Below are positions 22,931 to 36,045 of a DNA stretch of 64,000 bases, one piece after another. The stretch is from positions 18,283,872 through 18,347,871 of the forward strand of contig OZ234497.1 of the NCBI GenBank assembly GCA_965153455.1, given 5' to 3'. The notes beneath the pieces were generated by a model that saw only the letters and a list, made by a program, of their open reading frames with translations, did not search any database and was not told the DNA's origin. Both the position numbers and the translations under genes were made by a program. How positions within the stretch are numbered: position 1 is the stretch's first letter; each line of letters opens with the position of its first letter. The stretch comes from Sphagnum compactum (lineage: Eukaryota > Bryophyta > Sphagnopsida > Sphagnales).

Positions 22931-24939
22931 ATCTCAGAATAGTTGGGTGTAGTAGGGGGAATGAAGGTCAGTAAACACAAGGGCACACCAATTCCACAGC
23001 AAGATTATTGCGCTTTGATTCGAAGTTTGATCCAACCTTGTTGCCGCTCAAGCTTGCCTCAGAAAAAAGCGTTGTTAAAAACTTAGGTGGGATCACCAAA
23101 GTATAGAAAATATTGTTGCATATGTCAAAATCCTTTTAAGGTTACCAAAAAAGAAATCATAACATCATGATATTAATTGTTCTAGATTTATAGTGGTTTA
23201 AATTATCATACCCTTAAAATACGACACATTTTTGTTCATTTATTTTCATTACCATGTATGTGAATAAAGAATAAAGGAGTTCACAAAGGAGTATACTAAT
23301 TTTCGTCCTAAGTGATACACCTTAAATTCTTTTTCCCAAAGCCAGATTGATGTTATTTTCAAGAACTATGGCTAATACTCAAACACATTTGGGCATGATA
23401 TGAACATAATATGTCTCCATGTGTCCATTGTATGTTCAAAAACATGCATAAACATAGGCTGAAATGTGTTTAGGTAGCACCAATTTTTGGGCTTCACCAT
23501 ATGCTTCTTCATTGAACAATTGGGCAAACATGGGAAAAAACCATGTAGTAGTACTTTTATACTACCTTTGTTTAGGACCCTCTATTGAGTTAATGTCAAG
23601 GACGAGGCATACCCTTGTCAAAGTAAGTTAAGATCCACCATGTAACAATTCCTCAAAATGAAAAATCCACATGTCATTCATTTCACAAGAGTGCATTATA
23701 GACAGTAAGCCTATCATGAACTTTTGTAAGCTTCCTTTCATTAAATTTCATGCCAAATTTTCAACTTAGTTTTTTAATTTAACATCATGTTCTTTACAAA
23801 ACCTTGGTTGCAGCACTTTTCACACTCAAAAAAATTGGTCATGTTTTCATTGAAATCAAATTATCAACAAACAATAATTCCATGCAAGTGTCATGACCTT
23901 CAAAGGTTTATGACCTTCCAAGATTTATTTTTCAATTTTTGAATTAGTGCAGCTTAGGAGTTCAAACTTTGCATATTTTGATTTCCATTCAACTATGGTT
24001 AAAAGTTAAAATATCTATGCCTTATAATTGAATATCATTTCAAATTAATTTGGTGTCCCAAAACTTTCAACCTAACCTTTTGGTAAGCCTATTTCGGTAC
24101 CCTTGAATCAAGCCGAATTGTCAAACATTGACTTGAATTAACTTCTATAATATAAAACCCCATTCTTCAAGTCCTTACAAAATGGGCTAAAGAAAGCCAA
24201 ATCTAAAAATTGGCCCAATGTGCAACTTCATTAAACTTATCTACTTCAATGAAAAAGAATTTGAAGAAAAATTGTAAGAAAGACAACACTAAAAAACAAG
24301 AATAAATATCATTATGTAGTAAATTCCCCCTTTTTTAGAGAAACAAATCGCATTTTATGAGGGGATGCTTTTGGGGAAACTATTGTCACATTTATGCCTA
24401 CTAGCTACAATCTTAAGAGTTATTTAACAAGGCCTATGTTTGAGATGGAATAAATATAAATTGAGTAGGGGATGAACTTAACTAAAACTAGAAGGAATTC
24501 AAACACAATTTATTAAGAATATCATGGAACTAATATGGAAAGCTGACCACTAAAAGGTTTGCATGCAAAGGATTTGTTAGAAAATGCAATGTCCTTCTTG
24601 GGATTAAGTTTGCTAGAAGGATTGATGGTGAATGAAGTCAAACATTGGTCTCAAACATGGTGTGGGTCAATGAGAATGTAACACACACCCAAATAAAGTG
24701 GAAATATTTGAGAGTAACAAAGGTATAGTCCCCAATCTCTCCACATGAATACCCACAAATGAGGATTTTAAACTTGGAATTCAAGCCAGGAAGAAGAGTC
24801 TTGCCCACTCAAAGTTGGATTTGGAAAACACAATTGAAGAGCTAGACATGATGCTGAAAAGCTTTCAACAAAAACTTCAAGATGGCATATTTTATATTTT
24901 GAATTTTATCAAGTATTCTTGAATATTGAGACTTTAAAG
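22931..24939. other. No gene recognised
   Basis: AT-rich DNA between the hAT-like fragment and the tandem duplication. No domain, tRNA or clear repeat structure seen. Confidence 0.4.
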
Positions 24940-25493
24940 CATTTAATGGAATTGTCCATGTTCTTATAATCTATTAATATAATTGTAAATCTTAACAACC
25001 TAAATTGTTTTTGAATAATTTTATGAATCTATATTGGGCAACATATACCAATAAAAGAAGAAATTCAAGCTTGTGTTACGAATAAATCTTGTATGGACTT
25101 GTAAGGAATGTAATTTTTGTTGATATTGAACCACCGTAGCTTGCATCTACCTTATAAAATATTCTTGAATGTCCAATATTTTTTGTCACTCAGATTCATT
25201 ATTTAGATACATACATTTTTTGGAAAAAAAATTCTAGAAATAATAATTAGTGTTGTAGCTTCCAAAGTAGTAGGTTAAGTTTTTTCCTTTTGTTGAGTTT
25301 TATACAACACATTAACTTTGGTAAGAACATAGATTCTTGGGGAACATGCCAAAATCCTTGGCCACTTGTGGTTATTTCATGGTTGTTTCCTTTATGGAGT
25401 GTCTTAAGGAAACCATAGGGGAGCATAGTTACGTGTGCGTCCATGTCCATCTTGCATGTTGATTTTTGTTTAGGTACCTAGCATGTTTAAGCA

Positions 25494-25898
25494 TTAATTA
25501 CCTACTTTTGAAATTGTCAAAAATTCTGGCAAATATCTACCTAGGTAACACCCAAAAACTTGAAAGAAACTTTCAAGGACACTACCGTCATTATGTAGTA
25601 TCATGTCGAATTTGAAAATATTATTATTTCTGTTGCCAAATGTAAATGAATAACAAAAAACAATTAATTGGGCACCTTGGTGCCCATCCATGCTAGATAC
25701 AACTATGGTAGACTTTGTACTGCCAAAACCAGGACCTAATAGATTCCTTGAACCTTCCATTCCTAAAGAGTGAAAATAATACTTCCATGACGGACATTCA
25801 TGGATGTAAAGTGCCTTCCAATTATACTCCAAATGTTCACTACTTTGGGACGTTTCATTTAATGATAATTTTCTAGCCAGGAAATAGTACATGCTCAT
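25494..25898 (-). other. Unrecognised 134-codon open frame, conserved in unit 2
   Basis: The frame includes ALYIHECPSWKYYFHSL, IVVSSMDGHQGAQLIVFCYS and NIFKFDMILHN. The equivalent at 37339-37683 is also open for 115 codons despite roughly 20 amino-acid differences, and differs by one 9-bp (in-frame) deletion. No family recognised. It may be part of a decayed transposon protein or a chance open frame; the shared openness is suggestive only. Confidence 0.25.
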
Positions 25899-28039
25899 GA
25901 GGAGACATCACCATGCACAACACTTCTTAAGGGGCCATGACTTTATTAGAGGGCAAGAAAGGATTGGAGTCTGGAGACCTTTGTCTCACTCACATGACCT
26001 ACAATTAAACTACTATACCATAGCAAGTAAGTAGGTCGCGAATAATTGATTTTCTTTTTTAAAATCAGCACTTTTGAGAAATTATGAAATGGAAATAAGG
26101 TGAATTTAAAAAGCAAAAGTACACATTAATAATTTCTTAGCATATGTGTTGAAATATATGTAGAAAATACATTAAATATTTAGCACTTCAATGCCGAACC
26201 TGCCTAACTATTACGGTAGTCATTGACCTATCAAAAGTGTGGTCAAGCCATCAATTTTTGGAATAAGGGAATGGGTGTACCTCCATGCACAAGAAGCCTG
26301 TATGGCTAATTCAAGAAGGAGCATATGTGTGGCAGTCCCATGTGGGATTCATATTATAGATTACCTTCATGACTAAGGTGGCTTTGGGAACAATGTTAAA
26401 CATTATTGTTTTCGGTCAATTATAGGTCTATGATCAATAGGAATTGTTGAATACCATATTTTTATACTACAAATCTCTACAAAACAAAAGTAAACAAAGG
26501 TTTGGAAAAAAAAACCTCAATAATTCAAAATACGCCTTTTAAGTGGAGAAAAAATATTTTGCATATTCATAGAAATTTTCAAATTTCTCATTCCATGTGC
26601 TTGAAGGTAGCTGTGAATTCCCAACGGCATACAATGGATAAATTTCCTTGTATTTCATCATTTCACCAATGCAATTATTTTTAATTTCAAAAAATCTAAC
26701 CTCATGTTTTTCCATTTTGTGGTGTTTTATTAAAGACATTTTCTTTACTGAAATTGCTATAAAATTCTGGTAGAATAAAGAACCTAGTACCTATTTTAAC
26801 CTTTCATGTTGTACTGGCTGTGTTTGGGGATGGGATAATGGGAGCACCTCCATTTTGCAACCTAACTCCTATGACCCCATTGAAGACGGACATGTGGGGC
26901 ATGCCCAAACATTTTATAGAACTGGGAGAAAATTCATAAGTGTATATAGTCATGAATATCCCTCTTAAATAAAAAAAGAAAACCTTACACCTACTCCTTA
27001 AGAGTGGGAAGGGTATTTATGCTTACTAATCCATGTTCTATAATGTGGAACATTGTAAAAAAAATAGAAGCAATCAACTTTATGTACCCTTTAACCCCCT
27101 TAAAGCTAAATTCAATCTAACCATGTAAGTGGCCAAAATTATAGTTGTCACATCACAAATTTGATCTCATAAATCCCCTTAAGTGAAAGTAAAAAATGTT
27201 ATTGTTGCTCGGTGGGGAGTTTTGCAAAGTTAAGTGCATAGGAGTTTGACTCAAGAAATGTAAGAAATAGTTTGCCACAAGCGCATGAATCTCCATTGTT
27301 TGAATGTCAAAGCATGATGCGCATCTTTTGGTTCCTCTTTGCAATGAAATTTTTCATTTGTTATAGGAAAAACATAAAAATGGTTCACATTTTGTCCCAA
27401 GTTTAACCAGAACAATCATGCATTTTCACAAGATTATAACAAATCATTCTTAGGACATTTGGTTAAGATTTTTGCATACACCAAAAGGAGTTTAAATATA
27501 TAATTATGTAGTTTTTAATTGTCATTGTTGCCACGGTGGTAAGGTAAATGACATGCCTTTCTAGGCAGACCTTTAAATGAGAGGATTTGTTTAATCGGGG
27601 CCCAAGTTCGAGCCACCATGGTGGCCTTCGTGGCAGATTAGGTTGTGATTCTAAGTGTTGGTCTAGGTTGAACTCTCGGTTTGATAGCACTCATGAGCAG
27701 CATACGTGTTGTTGAATGATGGTTTGAAGAAGGGGTTGAAGAGATGTCCTTGGCATGCTAAGTCTTTGAACTAAACACAAGTCTACAATTAAGCCATGAG
27801 ATGGGAGATCGTAATCCCGAGCGAAAAGGCCTTATACCACTTGAGAAGACCACAGTAGGTTAAATCCATTCATCTAAAAATTAAAGTTAGCCCTAGGTTA
27901 AAAGATGAATTTGAATGTTGGAATTCACCACGTGCATGGCTTGCCGTGTGCAAGTAGTTTAATTATTTAATGATGAGTGTGGACAAAAGCAAGGGCATGG
28001 ATGGAATCTAGATGCAAAATTTGGTAATAGAGCAAGGTC

Positions 28040-29527
28040 CTTGAATTTTTGGAAATTCAAGCATGATGGAAAAGGTGCATCTTAAGGTAAAGAGGAAATA
28101 CAAGACTAAAAAAAGAAGGAAAAAGAAACTATTTTTGAAGAACTCATCACCATGGGAAGAGATATGATGGATAAAGATCTATCCACAAATAAAGAACCAA
28201 ACCTAAGGGATTTCATGGAGGACGAAATGACTCCTCCTTGAAAACGAAGAAAAAGAAAGTGAAGGATGTGGTTAGGCCGAATAAAATTTAAGCCTAAAAA
28301 AACCTCATTCTTTTAAGTCAAATAATAAGGGGAGAATTGTGGCAAATGTGGGTTCGCTAGTAAAAATGTTTCCTTTGATTCCTAAGAAGAACAAAAGAAA
28401 GGAAATTTTTTTTTGACCCACACAAAAAGTTGCCCATATATGTGCACTTACACTCTTGGAAGGAATCCAACGACAAAAAAAATTCTTTAACAATTCCTTT
28501 GGATGGACCTTCAAGGGGAAGAAGGGGGCAAAAGGGCCTAAGAATGCCCTGAAATGGATAAGACTTCAAGGGCATAGAAGGAGGAGGTGAACCAAAACAT
28601 GGTGATCAAACTACCCAAAAGCATTATGGATTTCTTTAATTCTTTCAAGACCTTTATGGCATAACGTAATGGAGCCATGATGCAACATGGCAAAGTCACA
28701 AGGATAAGGAACCAAGTCATGGTTAGGTTGGGTGTGTTGGGCACTATCCCAAGTGGGGGTTTTGCCAAGGTTGTGATGAACACAAGGTTGCCTGACTCTT
28801 CCACAAGGAAGGAAATGAAGATGAAGAGAGCGCGACTATGGCTACTCCAAGTAGAGGTGTATTTGGAAACCCACCACCTCAAATTGGACAACAAATAGAT
28901 TTTCCTTGTTCAAACACTCTTCAAAAAACATGTGTGGGATTGGTGGTTGTTTGAAATATAATAGACACCCAATTTGTTTGAAATCCTCACATGGGAAGAA
29001 TTGAAACTATGACTAAATGAAAGGTTCATGTCACACCACTTAGTGTTGAAGGATGGGATGGAACTGTTGGAGTTCACCCCAGGAGATGGAGTGGGCTCCC
29101 TGGCCTACTATGTGTAAAACTTCAACCAAATGTTGATTCTAGTCTCTTTAGAAAAGGAGTTTGCCAAGATATTAAAAATTTCCTTCATGGAATGAAACTT
29201 TGGGTTTGGAAGATCGTTTATCAAAAGATTGACATCTTGGACATTTGCTAAGGTTTGATGAAAATGGTGGAATGCTTGGAAGATGAAGGCCTTCCACACC
29301 ACAAAGGTGAAACCAAAAGCAAACTCGCCTATAAACATAATGTTGGTTGGAGTAGTGGAAATAAAGGCTAGAACAAGCAAAAATGGGGCCATGGTGAGCT
29401 AGGGTTTCATGATGATATGGAAAAGTTTTAGGGGAAAGAATTAGCAATAAAGAAGGCAAAGTTGGACCTTGCAAAGGTCGAGTGCTTCAATTGTGACAAT
29501 CAAGGGCATTTGGCGAAAGATTGTCCC
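28040..29527 (+). pseudogene. gag remnant, unit 1
   Basis: Same organisation as copy A, but about 30 bp around the initiator ATG are deleted (compare 40790-40850 with 28040-28070), so the start is lost. The middle segment reads GVLGTIPSGGFAKVVMNTRL (28677-28898). The zinc knuckle at 29477-29527, VECFNCDNQGHLAKDCP, has all four ligands. Stops are scattered. Confidence 0.65.
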
Positions 29528-29559
29528 AAGTTGCTTCAAATAAATGATTGCATTTTTCA

Positions 29560-29864
29560 AGGAAAGAACTTTTTTTAAAAGGGGATTTGTGGTTGAAATA
29601 AGGACCAACAAAAACAAAACCTCCAACTTATTAAAATTGAAATGTAAGATAAATAACAAATTGGTGTGTTGTTTTTTAGATTTAGGAGCGACAAATTCAT
29701 TCACGACTTTGAAGTAATGGAACAATTAGAAGTCAAGATCATATTATTAACAGACCCCATAATGGTGCATTTGGCACAAAACATATTTAGACCCTGGCTT
29801 GGTGTAATGTTAGATGTCAAGATGTTTTGTCTTAAGGGAGTGCAATTTTTTGAAAACTTCACCC
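29560..29864 (+). pseudogene. Protease region, first copy (truncated), unit 1
   Basis: Encodes LLKLKC, a stop/frameshift, KLVCCFLDL with the GATNSF-type turn, then LLTDPIMVHLAQNIFRPWLG and VKMFCLKGVQFFENFT. At 29864 (after cttcaccc) it stops matching the protease and enters inverted hAT-like sequence. A second, fuller copy of the same about 305 bp begins at 30817. Confidence 0.65.
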
Positions 29865-30812
29865 ATTGTGTTGTGAATGTAATCAATCAAATCATGGAAC
29901 TCCTTGAAAACATTAGATGTATACTTCATGGTAGGATTTGAATAACGAGTATACAATTGTCCTTGGCAAATCTTGATTGTTGCAACATAATCACAAATAA
30001 AGACATACCTTTTATGTGCAATTTGATCAAAACATGGACAACCTCCACCATGGGCATCAAACAAAAAAGGGAAATGAGTAAATTCAAATCACAAAAAAAC
30101 TTGAAATTCACACAAGCAACGATAAAAAATGGATTGTCTTCAACCATCTTTGTAATTAATGGCATGTACATCGAGAAAGGCCATTTTGCTGGATTGAGCA
30201 TGCTAATCTAACGTATTTTTACATTTTGCAAGATCTTGTTACCCTTCACCTTCACCAAATCTACAAACTTCAAGAACTCAAGGTGCCTTTTTAGGCTATG
30301 AGAAAAATATGAATATAGTGACGGAAGCAAATCTTCTATGTGTCACTATAGGGATATGAGATAGAATTTACACATTGCTAAATTAGTGTGATGTGTCGTG
30401 CAATGAATGTTTCCCACATGTGGAGCATATTCATCTTGTAGTTGGTGTGTAACACCATTTTTCACCCGTTAAAACACATTTACACCGTCAATGCCAAATG
30501 ACAATAATTTTGCAACAACATTTACATCAGAAACACTTACATGTTTTTTAGAGCATCCATAATCAATTTAGTTAGATTATCAAAGCCTCCACCTTTAGTG
30601 ACCTGCTCTAGAGTAATCACTGTACAAGTAAATGATACTAATCTTGAACAATATAGCAATGAATTGAAATCCACGATGGTTATTAATCATGGTGATTTCA
30701 TCACACAAAACAACAAGATGATTTGAACTTCCAACAATCTCTCGAATTTTGTTAAAGACCTACATGTGTAAGCATTCAACCATTACCCAACCAAAAGAAT
30801 CACTCCAGTGAT
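29865..30812 (-). pseudogene. hAT-like transposase fragment captured inside the gypsy-type element, unit 1
   Basis: Minus strand, in order from 30812: VFNKIREIVGSSNHLVVLCD followed by EITMINNHRGF; then about 30500-30370 AKLLSFGIDGVNVF, stop, RVKNGVTHQLQDEYAPHVGN and IHCTTHHTNLAMC (the F-G-x-D-G and H-C-x-x-H-x-x-N-L-A motifs of hAT-related proteins); then LLISLFCLMPMVEVVHVLIK, and FICDYVATIKICQGQLYTRY at about 30010-29950. Stops and frame changes are present. It continues the protein whose amino part lies at 22266-22930. The C-terminal dimerisation region is not seen. Confidence 0.7.
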
Positions 30813-30816
30813 GTTT

Positions 30817-31541
30817 AGGAAAGAAAATTTTCCAAAAGGGGGATTTGTGGTTGAAATAAGGACCAACAAAAGTGAAACCTCCAAGTTATTAAAATTGAGA
30901 TGTAAGATAAATAACAAATTGGTGTGTTGTTTTTTAGATTTAAGAACGACAAATTCATTCACGACCTTACAAGAAGTGGAACAATTAGACTTCAAGATCA
31001 TATTACTAACAGACGCCATAATGGTGGATTTGGCACAAGGCATATTTAGACCCTCGCTTCGCGTAATGTTACATGTCAAGATGTTTTGCCGTAAGGGAGT
31101 GCAATTTTTTAAGAGCTTCACCCTATGTGAGTTAGATAATTTTGATTTAATTATAATGAACACATTTTGGATGTTTATAAAGTAGACATCCTCCACAACA
31201 AAATTAAAAAGAGAGTTCATGCCAAAATTGGCTTTAAGTTAATAAATTTAGATGTGGAATAAAATTATACGTTGGCGAAAGTAGAAGTTAGCCTAGTTGC
31301 TTTGGCTAAAGAATTAAAATTGCCTAGTTTTGTAATTTTGATGTCTTTGATAGACTCCCAATGGGAACTAAAGCCACAAGGGGCAAAACAACCTTTTCAT
31401 TGTATTTTGAATTCACTCAATAAATTTTCAAAGGTTCTAATGGATGAACATTTCGATTCTCTTCCACCTTACATACAAGTGGACCATAAGAAAGAAAAGG
31501 TGCCTAATTTAGCCTTGTCACCCAAAGCACCTATAGGCTAA
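30817..31541 (+). pseudogene. Protease (second copy) and RT linker, unit 1
   Basis: The frame 30808-31185 is open for 125 codons: KGGFVVEIRTNKSETSKLLK, KINNKLVCCFLDLRTTNSF (Asp-Leu-Arg in place of Asp-Leu-Gly), DNFDLIIMNTFWMF. A frameshift leads to 31272-31541, with VALAKELKLPSFVILMSLID and then FSKVLMDEHFDSLPPYIQVD and HKKEKVPNLALSPKAPIG. The last part matches the gypsy pre-RT linker (LPP-x-R-x-VDH-x-I-x-L-x-P). Ends in TAA. Confidence 0.65.
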
Positions 31542-31659
31542 ACCAAAGGGAATTGGGAAAATTTGAAAAACAATTAAACAACCTCTTCAATTAAAGGTAC
31601 ATTCATCAAAACAAGTTGTTTTATGGGGCATCGGTTTTGTTTGTTGATTAAAACACAAC

Positions 31660-32170
31660 AAGTTGAAAATGTGCATTGACTACTGTGCCTTAAACAAAAT
31701 AACCATAAAAAGTAATTATCCTTTGCGTCGGATTGATGATTTGTTGGATCCACTCAATGGGACCAAATATTTAGCCGAATTGATTTCACGTTGGGGTGCT
31801 ATCAAATCCCCATTTTGGATGAAAACGTTGAAAGACAGATGTGAGAACCAAGTATGGCTCATATGAGTTTTTGGTGATGCCATTCAAGTTATCCAATGCC
31901 CCATCGATGTTCATGACCCTCATAAACTTTATTTAACACGAAAAGTTGGATGACTTCGTGATCATTTATATTGATGATATCTTGAGGTATTTTACGAACG
32001 TTGAAAAACATGTAGAACATTTAGAATATGTTTTGAGTAAGTTTCAACAAAACAAATAATTTACCAATAGAACAAAAAGTGAATTTACATAGGAACAGAT
32101 GGATTTGTTGGGACTTGTTATGAAGGGAAGGAATGAAGCCCAACCCTAAAAAATTGGAAGCCATCAAAGA
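31660..32170 (+). pseudogene. Reverse transcriptase remnant, unit 1
   Basis: MKMCIDYCALNKITIKSNYP, LRRIDDLLDPLNGTKY, then frameshift; another frame gives SRIDFTLGCYQI with the first catalytic Asp. IYIDDIL is intact at 31964-31984. The coding trace ends near 32170 (KKLEAIKDLKKLKMCQ in one frame). No RNase H or integrase follows. Confidence 0.7.
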
Positions 32171-33453
32171 CTTGAAGAAGTTAAAAATGTGTCAATTTTT
32201 AAAATCTCAATTTTACATGCAAATACATGTTGTTTGAAAATTGTGTTCAATAGATTACATAGCTTCATTTTTTGCTCCCAATGGAAACAAGTATGGGAAA
32301 ATGGTGATTCATGAGCTTTTCAATGTGTTGTTGATAATAGTTCACAATCTTACATTATAACATACAAAATACATTTCAAATTTTTACATGTAACAAGAAC
32401 GGAATAATATACAACACATGAACATTGCATGCAAACATGTATGGGCTTCCATTTAATTATTGCAACATTGATGGAAGTTGGAAGTTACGAAAGTTTTGCA
32501 AAGATGGATTGTCATTCTCATGATCTCTTTTGGTAAAATCATGCATTTCTATAAGTCTAATTTGCTTGCAATTTTGTATTGCACAGAAACATGGTTACCT
32601 TCATGTCACCTTCCAAACCAAAAACCAACATCATAGCACAAATGAAAATATAAGCTTAAGAAAAGAAAAAGGAAAGGTTGAAAATCAAACAATGCAAGGA
32701 GTGTAAAACCTTGAAAATAGAAAAGAAGAGGGTTAAAAAATCCCTAAACAAATTGTAAAAACCATCAAAATTTGAAAGAGGTTTTCGTGATACATGTGCT
32801 CTTTAGTAAGGTGAAGTACGATTGGTGATAGGTGAGATTTAAGGAGAGAATATGTGTCCCTGGTTATTATTGGTGAATACATACACCATATACTCTACGA
32901 AAGAAGCTATTAGTTAGAAACCGCCTCTTGAGATTTTCACCAATAGCCTAAGGCGCTTTTGACGTTTATATGAAAAGCCACCCACTTGTCTAAAATTTGC
33001 CATCATTATTTGATAGAGTTGAATGAAGTATTACATGATAGAAATAATGTGTCAATTCTTTAAATCTCACGCTCATAGACTCACTCTTAGAAAGACAAGG
33101 ATGGGGGACTAAATGCATGTGAGCACTAGTGTATAAATGTGGGTTTGTCTCAAGTAGTTTATATGGAAACTTGCCAAAATAGAAACTTCTATTTTGTGTT
33201 GCCTGGTGAAGTTTCACTTTTTTTTTTCTTTTTTTTGGGGTGTGATGGGCCAATGACAATGGAAAAAAAGAGAAAAGTTAAACTTGGGAGGCACCCGAAT
33301 CTAATTAACAAAAACTTGCCTACTGTATGTCCCCAAATATCTGCCCCTAGCATTAGCCTAGGCCAAAAATCATAAATTACACTTTCCAAAGTCGAAATTC
33401 CAGACTTCCCAAAACTCATTGGTGTGCCACATGATGTCTCTGCTGCACACCAG

Positions 33454-33830
33454 CGGAAAAAAATAAACAGGCAAAAGGAAATGAATGCAGTCAGTACAAA
33501 AGTACTGCAGCCTGAGCGCTCCCATTAGCTGCATGACACACCTATTTACAACAAAACCCTACTACTTACTTGGTGAAAGAGCGGATAATATTAAACAGGC
33601 CAAAGGAAATTAATGCACTCAGTTCAAAAGTACGGCAGCCTGAGCCTTCCCATTGGCTGCATGACATTCCTATTTCCAATAAAACCCTATTACTTACTGG
33701 GTGAAAGAGCAGAAAATATTAAACAGGCGAAAGGAAATGAATGCACTCAGTTGAAAACTACTGCTGATGCAGCAGTAAGAAATTTGTGCTGACTGCATTC
33801 ATTTCCTTCGGCCTGTTTAATATTTTCCGT
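33454..33830. repeat. Foldback-like module block, unit 1
   Basis: Three tandem modules (about 33454, 33585, 33710) with CAGTACAAAAGTACTGC or decayed forms, closed by an inverted module ending TTTAATATTTTCCG at 33830. One module fewer than copy A. Confidence 0.65.
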
Positions 33831-35260
33831 AGGTACCCACCTGAGTGCCTTTCATTATTATTACCGTGGCCTAGGGTCAGTTTAGGGCACCCTCTGAAGT
33901 AAGTGAGTTGGTGATCTTGCACAATAGGACTTAGTCAAATTTGGTCAGAAGTAAAAAGAGGTGAGCAGAAGAAGTTGGACTCCCATTATAAACTAGCTAC
34001 TGGTTGGGAGCCTATTGTCTAAACAAGGTGATTTCACACTTGTTTTCCTCATGATGTGAGGACTTCAGCCCACTTTTTTTTCAAGAAAAACACTTTCCAT
34101 ATTTTGCTCCCACTTTTTTTTCTCCACAAGTTGCAAAAAGTCACCTCAGAAAAAAGCGTTGCTTCTTATTAGTTAGAACCAATGTTTGCTGGTTGTTCAT
34201 TTTTCAGAGAACCTCTGATCAAGGTTTTGACACTTTAAAAAGTTCATTGGTTTTCCAGGTGTGGGTCTGAGCTATTCTTTCAGTTTTGGCATCATTTTTC
34301 AAATTCAATAACAACCTCGGGGCCCGATTTGCAAACAGGGTCCAGTTTCATGACACAATTACACACTATTTGAGATTGAAAATTGTTTAGGTATGAAATC
34401 TTATAACAAATTAAACTTGGAATCCTAAAGGTACCAAGTTTGGCAACAAATTGGAAGGAAATATGTAATTGTAAACAATTCAAAACAATTCATGTTTCTT
34501 ACCCTAAAGAACCTTACCCTCTTTTGGAAAACAGATATTCACGAATGCGATTCTAAAAAAAGGTTAGTTCCATGGTCTGGTCTTAAAAGTGTCGATTCCA
34601 TCAAAGGGGAGTGATTCGAGTACAGGTCACAATAACCTTACCCATAACCTCTGAATTTAACACTTAAATCAGAATGACCTGCTAACACTAGTTAGAGCCT
34701 TGGAAAAAGATATAAGAGTGAAACTAGAGCAATGTGTTATTATGTGCAAAATTTTATCCACGTAAGAGTAGGTCATTTGTTTCCATGGTGAACTTTATGG
34801 AAAATGTGAACTCCTGCCTTAGTTACCAAATAGCATCGATATTTGCTCCACAAAAGGCCCAGGAGGCCATTACCATAAAAGAGCTGGGATTCGCCTTTCA
34901 GGAATGCCTTCGCCCAAGCAGGCTTTACCCTGCATGAAATGCTGTAATATATTGTGTATACAACCCCCTCGTGTGACACAAAAGAAAAAGAAAAAGTTAG
35001 ACCTAAATAATATTATTATCAAACTGTTATTGACTGGGCGTACTTATCGTGTATCTTTATTAATTAGTTGAGGTGCCGCCCAAAAATTTTCCAACTTGAA
35101 GAGAATTAGTAGGGGGAAATTGAAGGTGCCTGTGGGTGCTAGTTCAATCCTGGCCCAATCTGGCTAAGCCTGACCTGACTCCTGGAGGGAAGGGAAATAG
35201 TGTTTGGAGGTGGAAAGTGAGACAAATGGGCAGACTGGAGCAAATATTTTCCATGAGCGA

Positions 35261-35623
35261 AAATATTACACAGGCCAAAGGAAATGAAGCAGTCAGTACA
35301 AAAGTACTGCTGCTATTTTTTCGTCCAGTCTGCCCATTTGCCCCATCCATATTTTCTCAAGTGACAGCCAGGCATGTTTTGCACGCAGAACCTCATTTAA
35401 TACGGAATGTTTTGATTGTAACCTCACATAACATGCTAAATAATAGGTTACATATCACTTTATACCCCTAGTGTGTTCATAACGTGCATAACATGGACCA
35501 AAAACATGCCTAGGCACGACAAGGTGAAAATAAACCGGGCAATTGGGCAGAATGGAGGAGAAAATCGCAGCAGTACTTTTGTACCGAGTGCAGTCATTTC
35601 CTTTGGCCTGTTTAATATCTTCC
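35261..35623. mobile_element. Short inverted-repeat (MITE-like) element, unit 1
   Basis: Left arm 35261-35348 (AAATATTACACAGGCCAAAG through CAGTACAAAAGTACTGCTGC to TCTGCCCATTTGCCCC). Right arm 35537-35623 is its reverse complement. Interior about 190 bp. An extra inverted single module (GCAGTACTTTTGTACTG then GCCTGTTTAATATTTTCC) lies just beyond at 35719-35793. Confidence 0.6.
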
Positions 35624-36045
35624 ACCCTTCCCCACCAGAAGAAAAGAATGACCCCACAACTTCCAGGAGGTCAACCCCAGCATCAAAACTCAAGAGGACA
35701 AAACCTACCACCATTAAAGTACTGCTGCTGCTGCAGTACTTTTGTACTGTTGGCATTCATTTCCTTTTGCCTGTTTAATATTTTCCGTGGAAGATCTGCA
35801 ACTCACTTATTTCATGGTGTACGCTCTACTGATCCTAGGCCACGGTAATAATAATGAAATGCGGTGAAGAGGGTACCTACTGACTAACAGCTACCTACCA
35901 TTTAATGGAATTGTCCATGTTCTTCTAATCTATTAACATATTTGTAAATCTTAAAACAACCTAAATTGTTTTTGAATAATTTTATGATTTTATATTGGGC
36001 AACATATATTAATAAAGGAAGAAATTCAAGGTTTGTGTTACGAAT

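Larger units (their letters stand above)
24940..35898 (+). repeat. Tandem segmental duplication, unit 1 (about 11.0 kb)
   Basis: The sequence from CATTTAATGGAATTGTCCAT at 24940 onward is repeated from 35899, collinear to about 48708. Relative to unit 2 it lacks two segments: about 830 bp at the 25085 junction and about 960 bp at the 27028 junction. Similarity looks lower over the first 2 kb (25-27 kb against 36-38.8 kb, many substitutions) and very high from about 28 kb onward, almost perfect at 33.8-35.5 kb against 46.6-48.3 kb. It contains a complete copy of the defective gypsy-type element plus a captured hAT fragment and inverted-repeat modules. Confidence 0.85.

Noticed and set aside
30783-31220. 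Minus-strand 145-codon open frame (and 43563-44000)
   Set aside because: Antisense to the protease region, whose plus-strand reading shows the retropepsin-like motifs.
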